Part shown: piece after piece, positions 21,096-32,330 of the stretch
Layout: each line of letters opens with the position of its first letter
How positions within the stretch are numbered: position 1 is the first letter of the stretch
From: Thamnidium elegans
Lineage: Eukaryota > Mucoromycota > Mucoromycetes > Mucorales > Mucoraceae
Assembly (NCBI GenBank): GCA_025201345.1
Contig: JAIXMG010000006.1
Location: 868,001 to 932,000, forward strand
Length of the DNA: 64,000 bases
Reading direction: 5' to 3'
Position numbers and translations under genes: made by a program
Notes under the pieces: model-generated
The model's input: the letters and a program-made list of their open reading frames with translations, nothing else
What the model was told of the DNA's origin: nothing
Database searches by the model: none

Positions 21096-22450
21096 CTACA
21101 TTTTAAGAAGGGATTCTAAACGTCTTCGAAGTACAGGTCTGCGGTTGGATGCATCGTTTTCATTTGTATTTGCAATAAGCGAGTCTTTAATAGAAGCAAT
21201 ATTATTGATGGCACTAGTTAACTCCTCTTCATTGAATCTATTTGGATTATTAGCATATTCACAATATACTGAAAACAGACTTTCGAGCTGGTCTGCAGCG
21301 TTTTTGACAAAGCTGTTTCTTCTGTGACAATATCCACATCTCCATCTTCATTTTCTTCATTGTTATCATTACTGTTATGAAATTCTTTTTGAAAGTCGAC
21401 TACAAATAATGGTAGTTATTTTATTTTTTTAAAGAAATTAGTAGACCGTAATATAAGTTACCTTCTAAGGATTTACACTTGTATGCAAGCAATTAAGTAA
21501 GAACATGTGCTTACAGATATTTCTGTTAAAGACAAAATCTCTGCAGGCGCAACTAATCATATACTGCTCCCTAACTTCAATTTCATAAGAAATGTCGGAA
21601 TCTGTACAAGATTGTACAGTGTCCATACAGGGATTTATGCTTTGGATCATATCTGGAATTACTTTCCATTCTACCCACTTTCAGCATCAATCGTTTTTCG
21701 TTCTGTTCGTAATCTTCTCCAACATCGTGTATCAACACGTAAATTAATCTATCGACTCTTATGTTGGGCTTTTTGCTATTAGCCCGATATCTATACAAAT
21801 ATGGAAACGAACAATTACGCCGAAAACTGGCACAATCTGCTCAAGACGACATATTTAAAAAGACCTAACGCATAAATGAATCATGCAAAAAGTAATACGT
21901 TCTAAGGTATTTGATCAAATCAGTATACTCACCAAAACCGGGTAAAAAACTTGAAAGTTTGATAGTGAATTCGGAAGTACTTTTTTGTACGTTAGTACAT
22001 CCCAAGTCTTTTAAAAACGTCAAAAATTGAACGATTAGAGAAAAACCATGGCTTGCAGTGAAACAATAAGCTATGAGGTAGCCTGTACTAATAACTGGAT
22101 GACGAAAAACAACAGTACACAGCAAACAATTTTTTATATTGGTAGTTTTGTGCGTCGCATCTAAACACCAGTATGGACATTGCATCAGGATATTCTTTAT
22201 AAAGGGGACAAAAAAGCAAAGGTGAAGTCGCTACTAAAGTAGATACCGAGATAGAAAGACTATGCTTCCATAAACAAACTGATTCATGTTGATCGTTATT
22301 CTTTTTGTAAGCAGTTTCTTGAATTTTCTGGCATTGACTGTATATTTCATTTTGGGGGGGGGGGGAAAGAATATACATCTGCATTGAAAATACAAACTAC
22401 CTCTTCTATAACTTGAGATATCTCCCCAATAGCTTCTCTCTCGTCCCTTG
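21096..22450 (-). pseudogene. MULE (Mutator-like) transposase relic
   Basis: On the minus strand the blocks of a MULE transposase appear in order but in several frames. Around 22,185-21,950 there is WCLDATHKTTN, LLCTVVFRHPV, LIAYCFTASHGFS and FLTFLKDLGC (the DDE core, with LDATH as the first catalytic block). Around 21,790-21,680 there is VDRLIYVLIHDVGEDY and LMLKVGRM. Around 21,560-21,490 lies a SWIM zinc finger, SCACRDFVFNRNICKHMF (CxC...CxH). An acidic tail ends RRRLESLLKM-stop at 21,096. Frameshifts and stops make it inactive. It lies next to the MITE whose 9-bp target duplication is MULE-like. Confidence 0.8.
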
Positions 22451-23435
22451 CTTCACATTTAACGAACACACCGTGGGTTGTTTAAAATGAAACAAATCTG
22501 GTAACCAAGTTAAAGATTATGTGAAAAGTAATACATCGCATTTTTTTAATCGACCGTGTAAATTAACCGTGTATCAAGATTTCTCCAAACCCTAACTGAG
22601 AAAGGTTATAACATACAAGCAAAAGATCATACGTGATGCAGCCACGGAATTGGAATGTAACTAGTCTAGAAGAAAATATATCTGAACTTCTGTAAGTTTA
22701 CTGATGATCTATTTGCTTATTACTAGCAGATGTATTGATAATGTGCTATATATCACTTATTCTCTTTATAGAGCAAATCAGCAGATACTCAATAGAATTT
22801 GAAAAAAAAAAAGGATTAAGACACGCGCAGCTATTCAAAAGTTGGTCACCGTGAGCATTGAAAAAGAAGACTATGAAGCGCAAATTTTAATTGATTTGTC
22901 AAACCTGTAAATTTATATTGTATTACCATTGTATATTAGTTTTATGATGCTGATATCGATGATTGTTTATGATAAGAAAACTTTCATCCCGAAATTTTTT
23001 GTCCATAGGATATAATATCTCTTAAAACTTGGCAGAAACGAATTATTGCTAAAAATAAAGTACAACTATTTGAGAAACGGAATTGTGGAGCGGTGTATTT
23101 GATCCCATTCTTTCAGCGTTATTCTCGGAGTCAAATCAGAACATTGGACTAACAAAACAAACGCCGAAGGGGGGGGGGGATCTTTCTCTTTTTTTTTATA
23201 AACATTTTTATTTTAAAACCGCTTTTTTATTTATTTTACTAGTAACGTTTCTAAATACTAAGCATCATATAGGGTTAGAAAAAAGGATAGTGAGGAAAGG
23301 GGGTAAAAACTAATAATTTTAAATACTATCTCTTTTATATATATATTTTTTTTAAAGTGGGAGTTGGTATGAAACAGGAATTTGTATATATATAATATTA
23401 TTTTTTTTGCTTTTGCTTTTTTTAGACCTTATAAT
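22451..23435. other. Intergenic, no gene recognised
   Basis: Short coding-like phrases occur around 22,630-22,900 on the plus strand but cannot be joined into a family. A G9 run lies near 23,170. The last 150 bases are the 3' flank of the CaaX protein gene. Confidence 0.35.
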
Positions 23436-25691
23436 TTACATGATAGTACAACGACCACCCTTATCTTCAGGCTTAGGAGGTAAAGCCTTTTGATCTTGAG
23501 TGGAGACAGCGGCAACAGGTGCAGGTGCGGGAGCGGAAACAGGTGCAGGTGCAGCAGCGACAGCGACAGCAGGTGTAGCAGCAACAGGTGCAGGTGCAGC
23601 GTGAGGATCCTTGGGGTTAACCTGACTGGCAGCAACAGGGACAGGTACAGCAGGTTCGGGCTTTTTAATAGAAGATGTTAAGTTAGATGTGAGATCTTGA
23701 GACTTGTTAATAATATCGTTTTGGATAACGGGAGCTTGTGCTTTAGCTTCTTCAATAGTAGCAGCAGCGGCTTCCTTGACTTCTTCGGTCTTGTTAACAA
23801 TATCCTTTTGGATAACAGGGGCTTGAGCCTTGGCCTCCTCAACAACAGCAGCAGAGGATTCCTTCATTTGTGTAGGAATACTGGCGATGCTTTCTTGGAT
23901 AACGGGAGCTTGGATCTTAGCTTCTTCGATGGTGGCAGTAGCCGCTTGCTTGATTTCTTCAGGCTTGTTGGCAATGCTTTCTTGAATGACAGGAGCTTGA
24001 ACCTTGGCTTCTTCGATAGTTTCAGCAACGGTGTCCTTAGCGCTGACAGCAGCATCGACAATTTCCTTTTGAATAATAGGAGCTTGAACCTTTGCCTCTT
24101 CAATAGTTTCAGCAACGGTGTCCTTAGCGCTGACAGCAGCATCGACAATTTCCTTTTGAATAACAGGAGCTTGAACCTTTGCCTCTTCAATAGTTTCAGC
24201 GACAAAACTCTTGGTAGCCTCAGCTTCATTTACAATTTCCTTTTGGATGATGGGAGCATCAGCCTTGGCTTCTTCAGCAACTTGAGAAGCGGTTTCCTTG
24301 ACATCCTCTACCTTATCATCAATATTCTTTTGAATAACAGGAGCTTGTTCCTCAGCCTCTTGGATAATTTGAGGTTTAATTTGAGCAGTCTCGATTTCGC
24401 GAGTGACATCATTGGTAGCTGATTGGCTACCCTTAATGGGGCTAGATTCTTCATCGTTCTTGGCAAGATAAGCGAAACCAGCAGCAGCGGAAGCAGCAAC
24501 AGAGGCAGCAACGGCAGCTTCAGTGAAGTCAGAGGCTTCTTGTTCGGTAGCAGGAGTAGGCTCTTCGACAACAGCAGATCTGACAGGAACGACAGGGTTA
24601 GTCTTTTCCAAATAAGTATAAACGTCAACGGAAGGAGAACCGACGACAGATTGGACGGCATAATCGATAGCTTCATTTAAATCGACAGAGAGTTCCTTGA
24701 CAGGCTCTTCGGTAGTAACAACAGGAGCAACTTCAGGAACTTCTTCCTTGAGTTCTTCAAGAAGTTCCTCCTTAGATTCAATAGCTTCTTCCTTGACCTC
24801 ATCGGTAGCAACAGCGGCGATCTCGGGAACGTCATTTTCGATTTCCTCAATAAGCTCACTCTTTTGTTCAATGACCTCTTCCTCTTCCTCCTCTTCAACA
24901 GTAGGTTCGACAACCTCTCTTTCAGTAGTAGTAGTAGGCTCGATCTCTTCAACAATTTCCTTAACTTCCTCCTTTACCTCATCTTTAACCTCAACAGCCT
25001 CTTCTTCTAACTTGTTAATTTCTTCAACCATCTTTTCAATGATGGTAGGCTTGTTTGTACGTTCCAAATAGGCGTAAACATCAATAGCAGGAGAACCAAC
25101 AGCAGAAGCAATAGCACTTTGAATAGCAGCGTCTAAATCTACGTTGAGAGGTTGGGGTGTAGGGCAAATAGCAATGAAGGGAGCAACTTGAGGAACTTCT
25201 TGTTCCATTTGCTCATTAACTTCTTCCTTAGCTTCAATAGCCTCTTCCTTTTCTTCATCGGCAGCAACGGGAGCGACCTCAGGTACTTCTTCCTTAAGTT
25301 CCTCTAAAAGATCTTCCTTGGCTTCAATAGCCTCTTCCTTTTCCTCATCAACGGCAACGGGAGCAACCTCAGGGACTTCTTCCTTAAGTTCTTCCAAGAG
25401 GTTTTCCTTGGCTTCAATAGCCTCTTCCTTCTCTTCATCAATAGCGGCAGGAGCAACTTCAGGAACCTCCTCCTTGAGTTCTTCTAAAAGTTCTTGCTCG
25501 GCCTCAATATCTTGTTCTTTAACGGAAGAGTCAATTTCGGACTCGGTAACAACGGGAGTGTCAAGTTGAACAATAGGTTCGCTGACAGATTTATTGGTTT
25601 TTTCAAGGTATGCGTAAACATCGATAGCTTTAGATCCAACGGCAGAGTCGATGGCAGCTTGAACATTTGCAGATAACGCGTTTTGTGACAT
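23436..25691 (-). CDS. Acidic repeat protein with C-terminal CaaX box
   Basis: One uninterrupted exon of 751 residues. The start is taken at 25,689-25,691 (MSQNALSANVQ) because the 36 upstream codons are an F/K-rich translation of the leader. Three copies of an approximately 25-residue unit with core AIDVYAYLE[KR]TN lie near residues 10-34, 190-215 and 345-370. Between them are Glu/Lys-rich repeats of LLEELKEEVPEVAP. From about residue 480 to 665 there are about six 29-residue units built on TIEEAKVQAPVIQKEI, predicted as amphipathic or charged helix. An Ala/Pro-rich stretch leads to GGRCTIM, a CaaX box expected to be prenylated, which would anchor the protein to a membrane. No enzyme domain is seen. 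Two of the 29-residue units (87 bp, about 24,025-24,200) are nearly identical, showing recent repeat expansion. Function unknown. Confidence 0.9.
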   Translation of the reverse strand: MSQNALSANVQAAIDSAVGSKAIDVYAYLEKTNKSVSEPIVQLDTPVVTESEIDSSVKEQDIEAEQELLEELKEEVPEVAPAAIDEEKEEAIEAKENLLEELKEEVPEVAPVAVDEEKEEAIEAKEDLLEELKEEVPEVAPVAADEEKEEAIEAKEEVNEQMEQEVPQVAPFIAICPTPQPLNVDLDAAIQSAIASAVGSPAIDVYAYLERTNKPTIIEKMVEEINKLEEEAVEVKDEVKEEVKEIVEEIEPTTTTEREVVEPTVEEEEEEEVIEQKSELIEEIENDVPEIAAVATDEVKEEAIESKEELLEELKEEVPEVAPVVTTEEPVKELSVDLNEAIDYAVQSVVGSPSVDVYTYLEKTNPVVPVRSAVVEEPTPATEQEASDFTEAAVAASVAASAAAGFAYLAKNDEESSPIKGSQSATNDVTREIETAQIKPQIIQEAEEQAPVIQKNIDDKVEDVKETASQVAEEAKADAPIIQKEIVNEAEATKSFVAETIEEAKVQAPVIQKEIVDAAVSAKDTVAETIEEAKVQAPIIQKEIVDAAVSAKDTVAETIEEAKVQAPVIQESIANKPEEIKQAATATIEEAKIQAPVIQESIASIPTQMKESSAAVVEEAKAQAPVIQKDIVNKTEEVKEAAAATIEEAKAQAPVIQNDIINKSQDLTSNLTSSIKKPEPAVPVPVAASQVNPKDPHAAPAPVAATPAVAVAAAPAPVSAPAPAPVAAVSTQDQKALPPKPEDKGGRCTIM
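24025..24200 (-). repeat. Two nearly identical 87-bp tandem units inside the CaaX gene
   Basis: The segment starting GCAACGGTGTCCTTAGCGCT recurs exactly 87 bp later with almost no change, encoding two adjacent 29-residue EEAK.QAP.IQ repeats. Confidence 0.85.
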
Positions 25692-26297
25692 ATTTTCTTT
25701 TTGTATAAAAAAATTAAAGAGAAAAAAAGAAGGAAAAGGAAAAAAAAATAAAATTGGTATTTTATGAAGGGAAAAAAAAAATTTTTTTATGTCACTCAAA
25801 AACCTTAATATTTTTTTTTTATTACGATTTTTTTTTTATGCTTGTGACCGAAAAAAGATAAAAAGAAAACAGGATGCGTTCATATTTCACACACTATCTT
25901 GTTTTAAACAACTTGTTTCCATAGGAACTTTGTAGCGTTTTTATCGTTGTTATGGCGATATAATGATGACGTTTAATTACGCGGAGTTGGCATGTTCATG
26001 CATGTGATAAAATCATAACAGTATGATTTTTTAATAAAGGGGGTAAAATCATTAAATGTAATGGGATAATATCATCTTATGTAAATACAGCCCATTAAAA
26101 TAACGCTGCTATCTCTTTCATCATCACTCGTACTTTCTTTTTTGTAGATTTTGTAACGTAGCACCGTGCAGGGGGTTCCAAAAAGAGACCTATAAACTTG
26201 TACGTAACCCACAAATGATGTCAAAATATACAGTTCCAAACTCAGTGGATGTTTAACCTGGACTGTTCCCCCTTTCCTACAAACAATAGAAAAAAAA
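25692..26297. other. Shared promoter region of two divergent genes
   Basis: This 606-bp gap separates the CaaX gene (minus) from the Mss4-like gene (plus). It has homopolymer-rich leaders at each end and a TGATGACGTTT stretch (about 25,961-25,971) resembling a bZIP/CRE half-site in the middle. No gene is seen. Confidence 0.4.
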
Positions 26298-26755
26298 ATG
26301 GCTGAATCATATAAAACTATCGAGAACCCTCTCGAAAAATTAGTAAACGATTTGGGGAAGAATGTTGCTGACATTCTTTGTCCTAAAGAAAATTGTAAAT
26401 GTGTCATCTTGAGAAAGAATACTGCTACTCTTGTTGAAAGAGATGGAGCCAAGGTTTTTATTCTAACGCGTTTTTGTACATAAAACTTTCTATTTTCTAA
26501 TATCTTTTCTAGCTTTCATTACCTACTTCTACATTACCAGAAAATACTTTATTAAAACCCGATGAGGATAACGATACCCATTTTTGGCATGTTGGCAACA
26601 TGATGGATTTTGAAAATGTCGGGTTTTCCACAACCGTTGGAACCACCAAATATTTATCTTGTGCTGACTGTGATCTTGGACCCATTGGTTACCACGATAC
26701 AACTGATCCAAAAGAATTTGTTATCAGTATCAAGAGAGCAAAATACAGATTTTAA
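26298..26755 (+). CDS. Mss4/RABIF-like guanine nucleotide exchange factor for Rab GTPases
   Basis: Two exons, 26298-26453 and 26513-26755, give 132 residues, the usual size of the family. The Mss4 fold is held by two Cys pairs: CPKENCKCVIL near residue 35 and SCADCDLGP near residue 105, which bind one zinc. The signature FWHVGNMMDFENVGFS and GPIGYHD are typical of Mss4/Dss4. These proteins bind nucleotide-free exocytic Rabs and act as exchange factor or chaperone on the secretory route. The intron donor is a weak GTTTTT, but the join (AK|LSLP) keeps frame and restores the family alignment. Confidence 0.9.
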
Positions 26756-29700
26756 AATAATAAACATCAAATGATTTCGGGCTTGTGCTTGTGTATAATA
26801 AAAATTAAAAACAAACATCAATTACAAAAGGTTCCCTTTTAGTTTACAACAATATGGACTGTGTCTCGAGTTTATTTAAGCGTAGCGTTAATGACAGATA
26901 TTTCATTATCATTCGAGCAAACAAGGGGTGATAAAAGACATGTGTATATCATGGTCTTTGCCTGGCACGCTTAAAAGTCATGTGAGTTCGGCTTCACGGA
27001 ACTACAATTAAGTGCCTGTCAATCTATCACACCAGTATTCATCATTCTAGATATCTGAGTACTATAAATAAGCTACCACAGTCTTTGTTTATAATCAACA
27101 GACATATTTATTTATTATCTGTTATAATGACCAATGTCGATAAACGCCTTACAGGGATATCATTCCAATCAGCTCGTCCTTAAGTAACCAGACTCCTGAA
27201 TTCAATTACCCAAATCATAAATAATATTCATGTGCATTTTAAGAGACTTATTTTACCGTTAGATATTAATACCTTTTATATATACGTATATACACTTAAG
27301 GTCGTATAGAATGTTGATATCAGATACATTTAAACAGGTTATTTATGCAAGGCTAAATGACCATGTTCCACATGCAAAGAAATTTTTTAGTACACTCATT
27401 TAGTATACATGAAAAAGGATTGACGGTAGTTTAATACAAAAGCATGTGATTTAGTTTACTCGTTGTGTAGAAAGATATTTAGAGGTGGTCTAGTTACAGA
27501 TATCCTCTTTTTTTTAAAAAAAAAAAGAAGTGGCACTACGTGTAACACAATACCATGAATAATAAAAGTTTGTCATTTGTATTTACTATAATTGTATTGT
27601 TAGCAGCTCATTAATATGTTGCTAATCATGGCCTTTCGACACGTTAATATTATATACAAGTAATTATCTACTAAAGAAAACTTGTAACTTGTAGGACAGT
27701 TGTATATCCATTAAATAACTCGATAAATAACCACCGATTCACATGCGCAGGTGGCTTATAGTGTTTTCTTCACTTCTTTTGCTTTTTATTATCGCTGTTA
27801 TTATTCCGCGCTTAAACTTGTCTATTACCTTTTATCAAATTTTGATATTTCAAATGAAGTACACTCGAGACCCTAATTAGCTGCTTTCTTTTAGTTAGTG
27901 CAAGAACAGTGAAAGATTTTTTTTAGAGCCGCTTATAGAGTCAAGATATATTAAAGCTCAATAATGAAGTATTTTAATAGAATCGAAAGGTTTTTTTTTA
28001 TTGATCTTTCGAAACGCCTCCCCTACAAAAAAAAAACAAAAAGCAGTGTATTAATTTTTTTTAGTTAACAAGTTATTTAATATTAATGGAAACACAATAC
28101 GCATTAAAACAGTTGAAATTGCACCTGAAACTACGGCCAAATCTAAATATACCCTGCAACTTTAAACCGACGACAGAAGTATCTCGAATAAAAATAACCG
28201 GCTCTTACACGAAGTTAAAAGACTGGGTAAAACAGTTCGTCAAGTATCTGGTCGACCTGAAAATAAGTTCGGTTAATTCGATTTGATGGCAGCAGGTCTT
28301 AAAAACAACAAGCGAGACATTGCAGCGCAAAGATCTAAATAGACTTTCCTATATTTACCGGTTTATTCTTCCACAAAGAGAAATAAAGTAGTCTCAAATA
28401 TTTTGTCATACCTTCCACAGACATGATATAGAAAGCGATAAAAGTGGATCAACGAAATCGGAAGCTCGGTATACTAACCGAGAAATCACTTAGTATTTAT
28501 CTATTTCATAATAGTTTCTACATCTCAATAAAGTATTAACTTGACGATACAAAAAAAAAGAAGATCTCGTTACTATATCTTTATACTTTTTTTTTTGTGT
28601 GTTGCCCAAGAAATGACAACATTTCTTTTCGCGATAAAAAAGTACAAGGCTTTGTTGCACATAAAATCAAGGGCATCGGTTTTATGTGAAACAGAAAGTG
28701 CCGCGATCTCTTACAGTCCTACCTTCGCTACATACAGTATACTTGGTAATTTCTTTTTTCTCCCAATGGTACAGAAAAAAATATAAACTGGGAACAATGG
28801 TTCCGCTCATACTGTAGAGAACGAATTTGATCGATTAAAAAAGTTATATCTATCCGTATTTGGTATATGCGTTATTGTTACGTATCGTGTGTTTTTTCTT
28901 AGATTAAAACAATAAACAGAACTTACATGCAATTCAAACCTATCTTGGTCGGTTATTCAATTGATCTGAGTATTCCACACCCTCTTCGCAATGTTTGTGA
29001 TCTTTAAAAAATTATGTACAAAATTAGTCCCCTATTCCATACTGTTGAATGAACAACATTTCATAATATACTTAAAGTATATTAATTTCCCAAGGTTAAT
29101 AAAAAAAAGCTTTTACCACTCTAAGATTATGCCATTACGGCCCATAAATTAAACGTTGTAGTTAGGTACGACAATTTGGAACAGCCAAGAACATTTGTAT
29201 AGCTTAGAAACAGCATCATCGTTCGAATCAGTATCTAGATCCCTCTTGATATAGCAAGAATTTGGTAGTTTATCGCCCCTTTTATGTTATATTTATTTAT
29301 TTTGAAGTATCATCTAAGAAAGACTAACTTGTGCTTCCGATTAGACCTTTTTCACGATCTCATTGCAAATTTACAGCACCTACGGCCAGGTTTCTAAATC
29401 TAGAAAGGTTTACTGCCTCTACAATTTTTCTAACAAATGGTACAGGATAATTTTCTATGCTACAAATTCTACAAATTCTTTTTTTATGTGCCTTTCTTAT
29501 TTTTATTTGCAGAGGTGCAATAATAACTAACTGGTAATCTACACTCTCGGTCAGAACTACAGTAAAAACTAATGCGCTCTTAGGCGTCTATCGTTTACCT
29601 ACGGACCTCTAATAGAGTTATAGCTATTAACTCAATTAAGTTTTTCCAACAATTGGCTTGGAGAGAGGGCCCAATTATTTACAAAACTATTAGTTGCGTA

Positions 29701-29999
29701 GTGTTGGGATGAGATCGATAGCTTAAAACTAAAGTTTCACAGATAAGATTATATAAAAATTGGGAAAAGAAAGTTGTTTTATTTCAATAAAGGTTATAAT
29801 TTCTTTATTCTGATGTAAATGTGCCTCCGTCAGTGGACGACTTCTGTAATAAGCGGAACCATATGTATACAAACGCTTACACCAATAAAGATATGTAGCG
29901 CAATCAATGTGACGGCTTCTGCTTGATTATCTATAAAGCTCTCGCTTTTTTTATGTTTTACGCGTATCTTTTTTTACATATTTTTTATTCTTCCTATTA
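26756..29999. other. Long gene-free stretch
   Basis: About 3.2 kb with no recognised gene. A plus-strand frame at 28,086-28,286 followed by other short frames to about 28,500 may be a worn-out coding relic, but nothing in it can be named. The stretch ends at the TTA flank of the MITE at 30,000. Confidence 0.4.
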
Positions 30000-30494
30000 G
30001 AGCATCCGCAGATGTGCACTTAATAAGTGGTTGATTTTTCCATCGGATAATGAATCCAGTGACTTTTTTCGATGAGTTCGCAGCGGACAAAAAATAAGTG
30101 AGCATTTGCTTTTTTCCTTTACAAAAAAAAATATGTATTTTTCTTGGCATAAAGATATGAACAACCATAAACTAATCTATCATCTTATTGGAGAAGAAAA
30201 CAATCAATCGCGAGTATTATCAAGCCTTCGCAATGCACTTATACTTTCTGCTTTGAAGAAGAGAAAGGAGAGAAAGGTAGAAGAAAAGAACCAGAACATT
30301 AATATTCATCGAACGATAGAGAAGAGGAGCATGAAAGATTGTATAAGTAATACTTTGCTAAGAATGCTAGGTATCCATCTTGCTCATTTGACAAGTAAAG
30401 TTTATTAAAACTTATTAAAGGCGAGGAAATGTGCACACTAGATCACTTATCTAGTGTAGTGGCTATTTTAAGTGCACCGCTGCGGATGCTCTTA
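29997..30494. mobile_element. PIF/Harbinger-like MITE with TTA target duplication
   Basis: The element 30,000-30,491 (492 bp) is bounded by TTA at 29,997-29,999 and at 30,492-30,494. Its ends are inverted repeats of about 28 bp beginning GAGCATCCGCAG, with the partner read in reverse from GGATGCTC. Inside the repeat, GTGCACTTAA is also shared. TTA duplication with GAGCATC-type termini fits PIF/Harbinger or Tourist-like elements. A 100-codon frame inside (30,106-30,408) shows no transposase motif, so the element is non-autonomous. Confidence 0.75.
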
Positions 30495-30504
30495 AAGGTA
30501 TAAC

Positions 30505-30876
30505 ATGTCTTCATCTTACGCTCCGCTATTCAACTCCTCCGAATTTTGGGAGTCAAAAGATGAATATATTAAATCAGTCATTCGTTCGCTCATCGCCACC
30601 AAAACGCCCATAACAGCTAACAAAGTCTGTGTCAAATTAACTGAATGTATTGTCGATTCTTATGATCACAAAACATCGGTTTTCTTATACAAAAAAAATT
30701 GATGTGCCAGAATTAACCAAATTCTTTCAACACTTAACGTTACATTTAACAAAAGTAACTCAGAGGAAATTTCCATGATCAGCGATAAAAAGTACGATAT
30801 TGCTCATCCTGTTACTGATTTTTCTTGTTCAACGGCATCAACTCCTACACCACCAAATGATGAAATCCTACTTTAG
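30505..30876 (+). pseudogene. Unrecognised short gene with an in-frame stop
   Basis: A frame opens MSSSYAPLFNSSEFW just after the MITE, runs 65 codons to a TGA at 30,700-30,702, and continues in the same frame as CARINQILSTLNVTFN to the stop at 30,876. The full reading would be 123 residues with helical and then Ser/Thr/Pro-rich composition. The stop, in an A-rich run, suggests decay. No family is recognised. Confidence 0.35.
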
Positions 30877-31406
30877 ATATTTGATATCTCGTTCACTTTT
30901 CGGTCCAGCAAGTATCGTGGCAGGCTTTCATATTTTACTTTTACCACCTTAACCTTTTTTAATAAAACAATTATTTGTCAAAATCAAACAACTTATCTTT
31001 TTATAATTAAAATTAGTTTTTTCTAATTTATGATGTGCATCTCCAAAAAATAACAGGTAAAAAACAAGTTTTTTTTTTTTAATTACGTGAGAAAGTAAAT
31101 ATAGTATGATAGTTAAATAAACCCCTTATCATGATGATTAGTTACGTATGAGCACGTGAGAAAATAAACAAACCCCTTATCATGATAATTACGTATGAAT
31201 ACGTAATAATGTAAATAAAGCCTTTTTATCATAGTTGAATAAATCATCCTTTTTCTTTTCCTTTTCCTTTTTTTTTTAACAATGAATTCATATACCTTTT
31301 ATATAATCAAATGTCTAAAATTTTCAAAAGGGGCTTCTTTATGATATGGTGGTGTCGATGCAGGTACTTGTGGTATAAATGGTGATGAACCATAGTAAAG
31401 AAAAAA
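30877..31406. other. Intergenic with imperfect repeats
   Basis: Around 31,085-31,260 a unit resembling TTACGTATGARNACGTRA and CCCCTTATCATGAT recurs two to three times with changes, an imperfect tandem repeat upstream of the gene at 31,407. No gene is seen. Confidence 0.5.
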
Positions 31407-32330
31407 ATGGAAGAGTTCGCTCTTTCTTGCAACTATGAACACCTTGTTCTAGACATTGGAGACAAGACTTGGGGTGAATATTTCACTGATGAAGAGTTGC
31501 ACGAGTTGCAAACATTTCAAAACAAGCAATTCGAAGAAATACCCGCTGAAGTTGATGTCTATATGGACTCTTTAACACAGTTCATAGATCCTGAAGACCT
31601 CAGAAGCAATTTAAAAGAAGAATTGAAATGTACTTCATGTGAATGGGTTCGTTGGACTATACTTGGTTTTATGAAGCTTTTTGATTGTAATTATTTACCA
31701 CTAAATAACCAATCTGAAGGAGATCTTTTACGTAGAGTTTGGTCATTTGTTGATTCGGTTTTTGATTACTCCAAGATCAATTGTATTGGTGGCGAAAAAG
31801 CAAGCAAAGCTTCTTCAGCCTCTAAAAACAAAGACAGAACCATCAGCGGAAAAGAAAAGATGGAAAACAAAGTGATGGGAAGAAAGGTAGATCTTCTGTT
31901 CAACCGTCAACAATTGGAGTACGGTTGTTGTGAGTGTGGTCGGTTTGAAGATCAAATCAAAAAATTCAATGATGGCTGTTTCAAGATATTAAAAGCTTTG
32001 AAAGACATGCTGTATGGTTTGTATAAGACTTCATCAAGTTCTGTTCGTGACTTTATGTCTATTGGTAATAATCCTTTGGGATATGTTTGTCGAATTAACA
32101 GAGCTATTCCTTTAAGATTGCCAGAAGAAAAAGGCGATATAATCTTTCAGTTATTGCCAATTCTAAAAGCAATACTTCAAACCAAATTGACTATGGAAAA
32201 AATGAATGATATTATCAGAAAAACCTCGTCGACACTCAGACTTGACCTTATTACAAATGAAATGCTCTCTCCTTCTTTCCATTACGAAACAAACCAAAAG
32301 AAAAGAAAAAGAAACAATACAAATGTATAA
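31407..32330 (+). CDS. GCCECG-motif family protein of unknown function (intact copy)
   Basis: A single-exon gene of 307 residues. The N-terminal half is acidic and helical (GEYFTDEELHELQTFQNKQF). A lysine-rich linker (about residues 130-155) precedes the most conserved part, GRKVDLLFNRQQLEYGCCEC (residues about 157-177), with three close cysteines. It then continues with ILKALKDMLYGLYK and PLRLPEEKGDIIFQLLPIL, and ends with a basic NLS-like tail (NQKKRKRNN). Two broken relatives occur in this window (about 3,550 and 16,830). The family looks like the expanded, lineage-restricted proteins common in Mucorales genomes. I cannot assign a function. The start is the first ATG of an open frame after a GTAAAG/A-rich leader. 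Confidence 0.75.
   Translation: MEEFALSCNYEHLVLDIGDKTWGEYFTDEELHELQTFQNKQFEEIPAEVDVYMDSLTQFIDPEDLRSNLKEELKCTSCEWVRWTILGFMKLFDCNYLPLNNQSEGDLLRRVWSFVDSVFDYSKINCIGGEKASKASSASKNKDRTISGKEKMENKVMGRKVDLLFNRQQLEYGCCECGRFEDQIKKFNDGCFKILKALKDMLYGLYKTSSSSVRDFMSIGNNPLGYVCRINRAIPLRLPEEKGDIIFQLLPILKAILQTKLTMEKMNDIIRKTSSTLRLDLITNEMLSPSFHYETNQKKRKRNNTNV

Noticed and set aside
23697..24422. Long plus-strand open frame (241 codons) inside the CaaX gene
   Set aside because: It is the antisense shadow of a repetitive, stop-poor coding sequence; its N/S/L/F-rich repeats mirror the sense repeats.
28086..28286. Plus-strand frame of 66 codons with basic helical text
   Set aside because: Short, flanked by stops in all frames and without recognisable motifs; not enough to call a gene.
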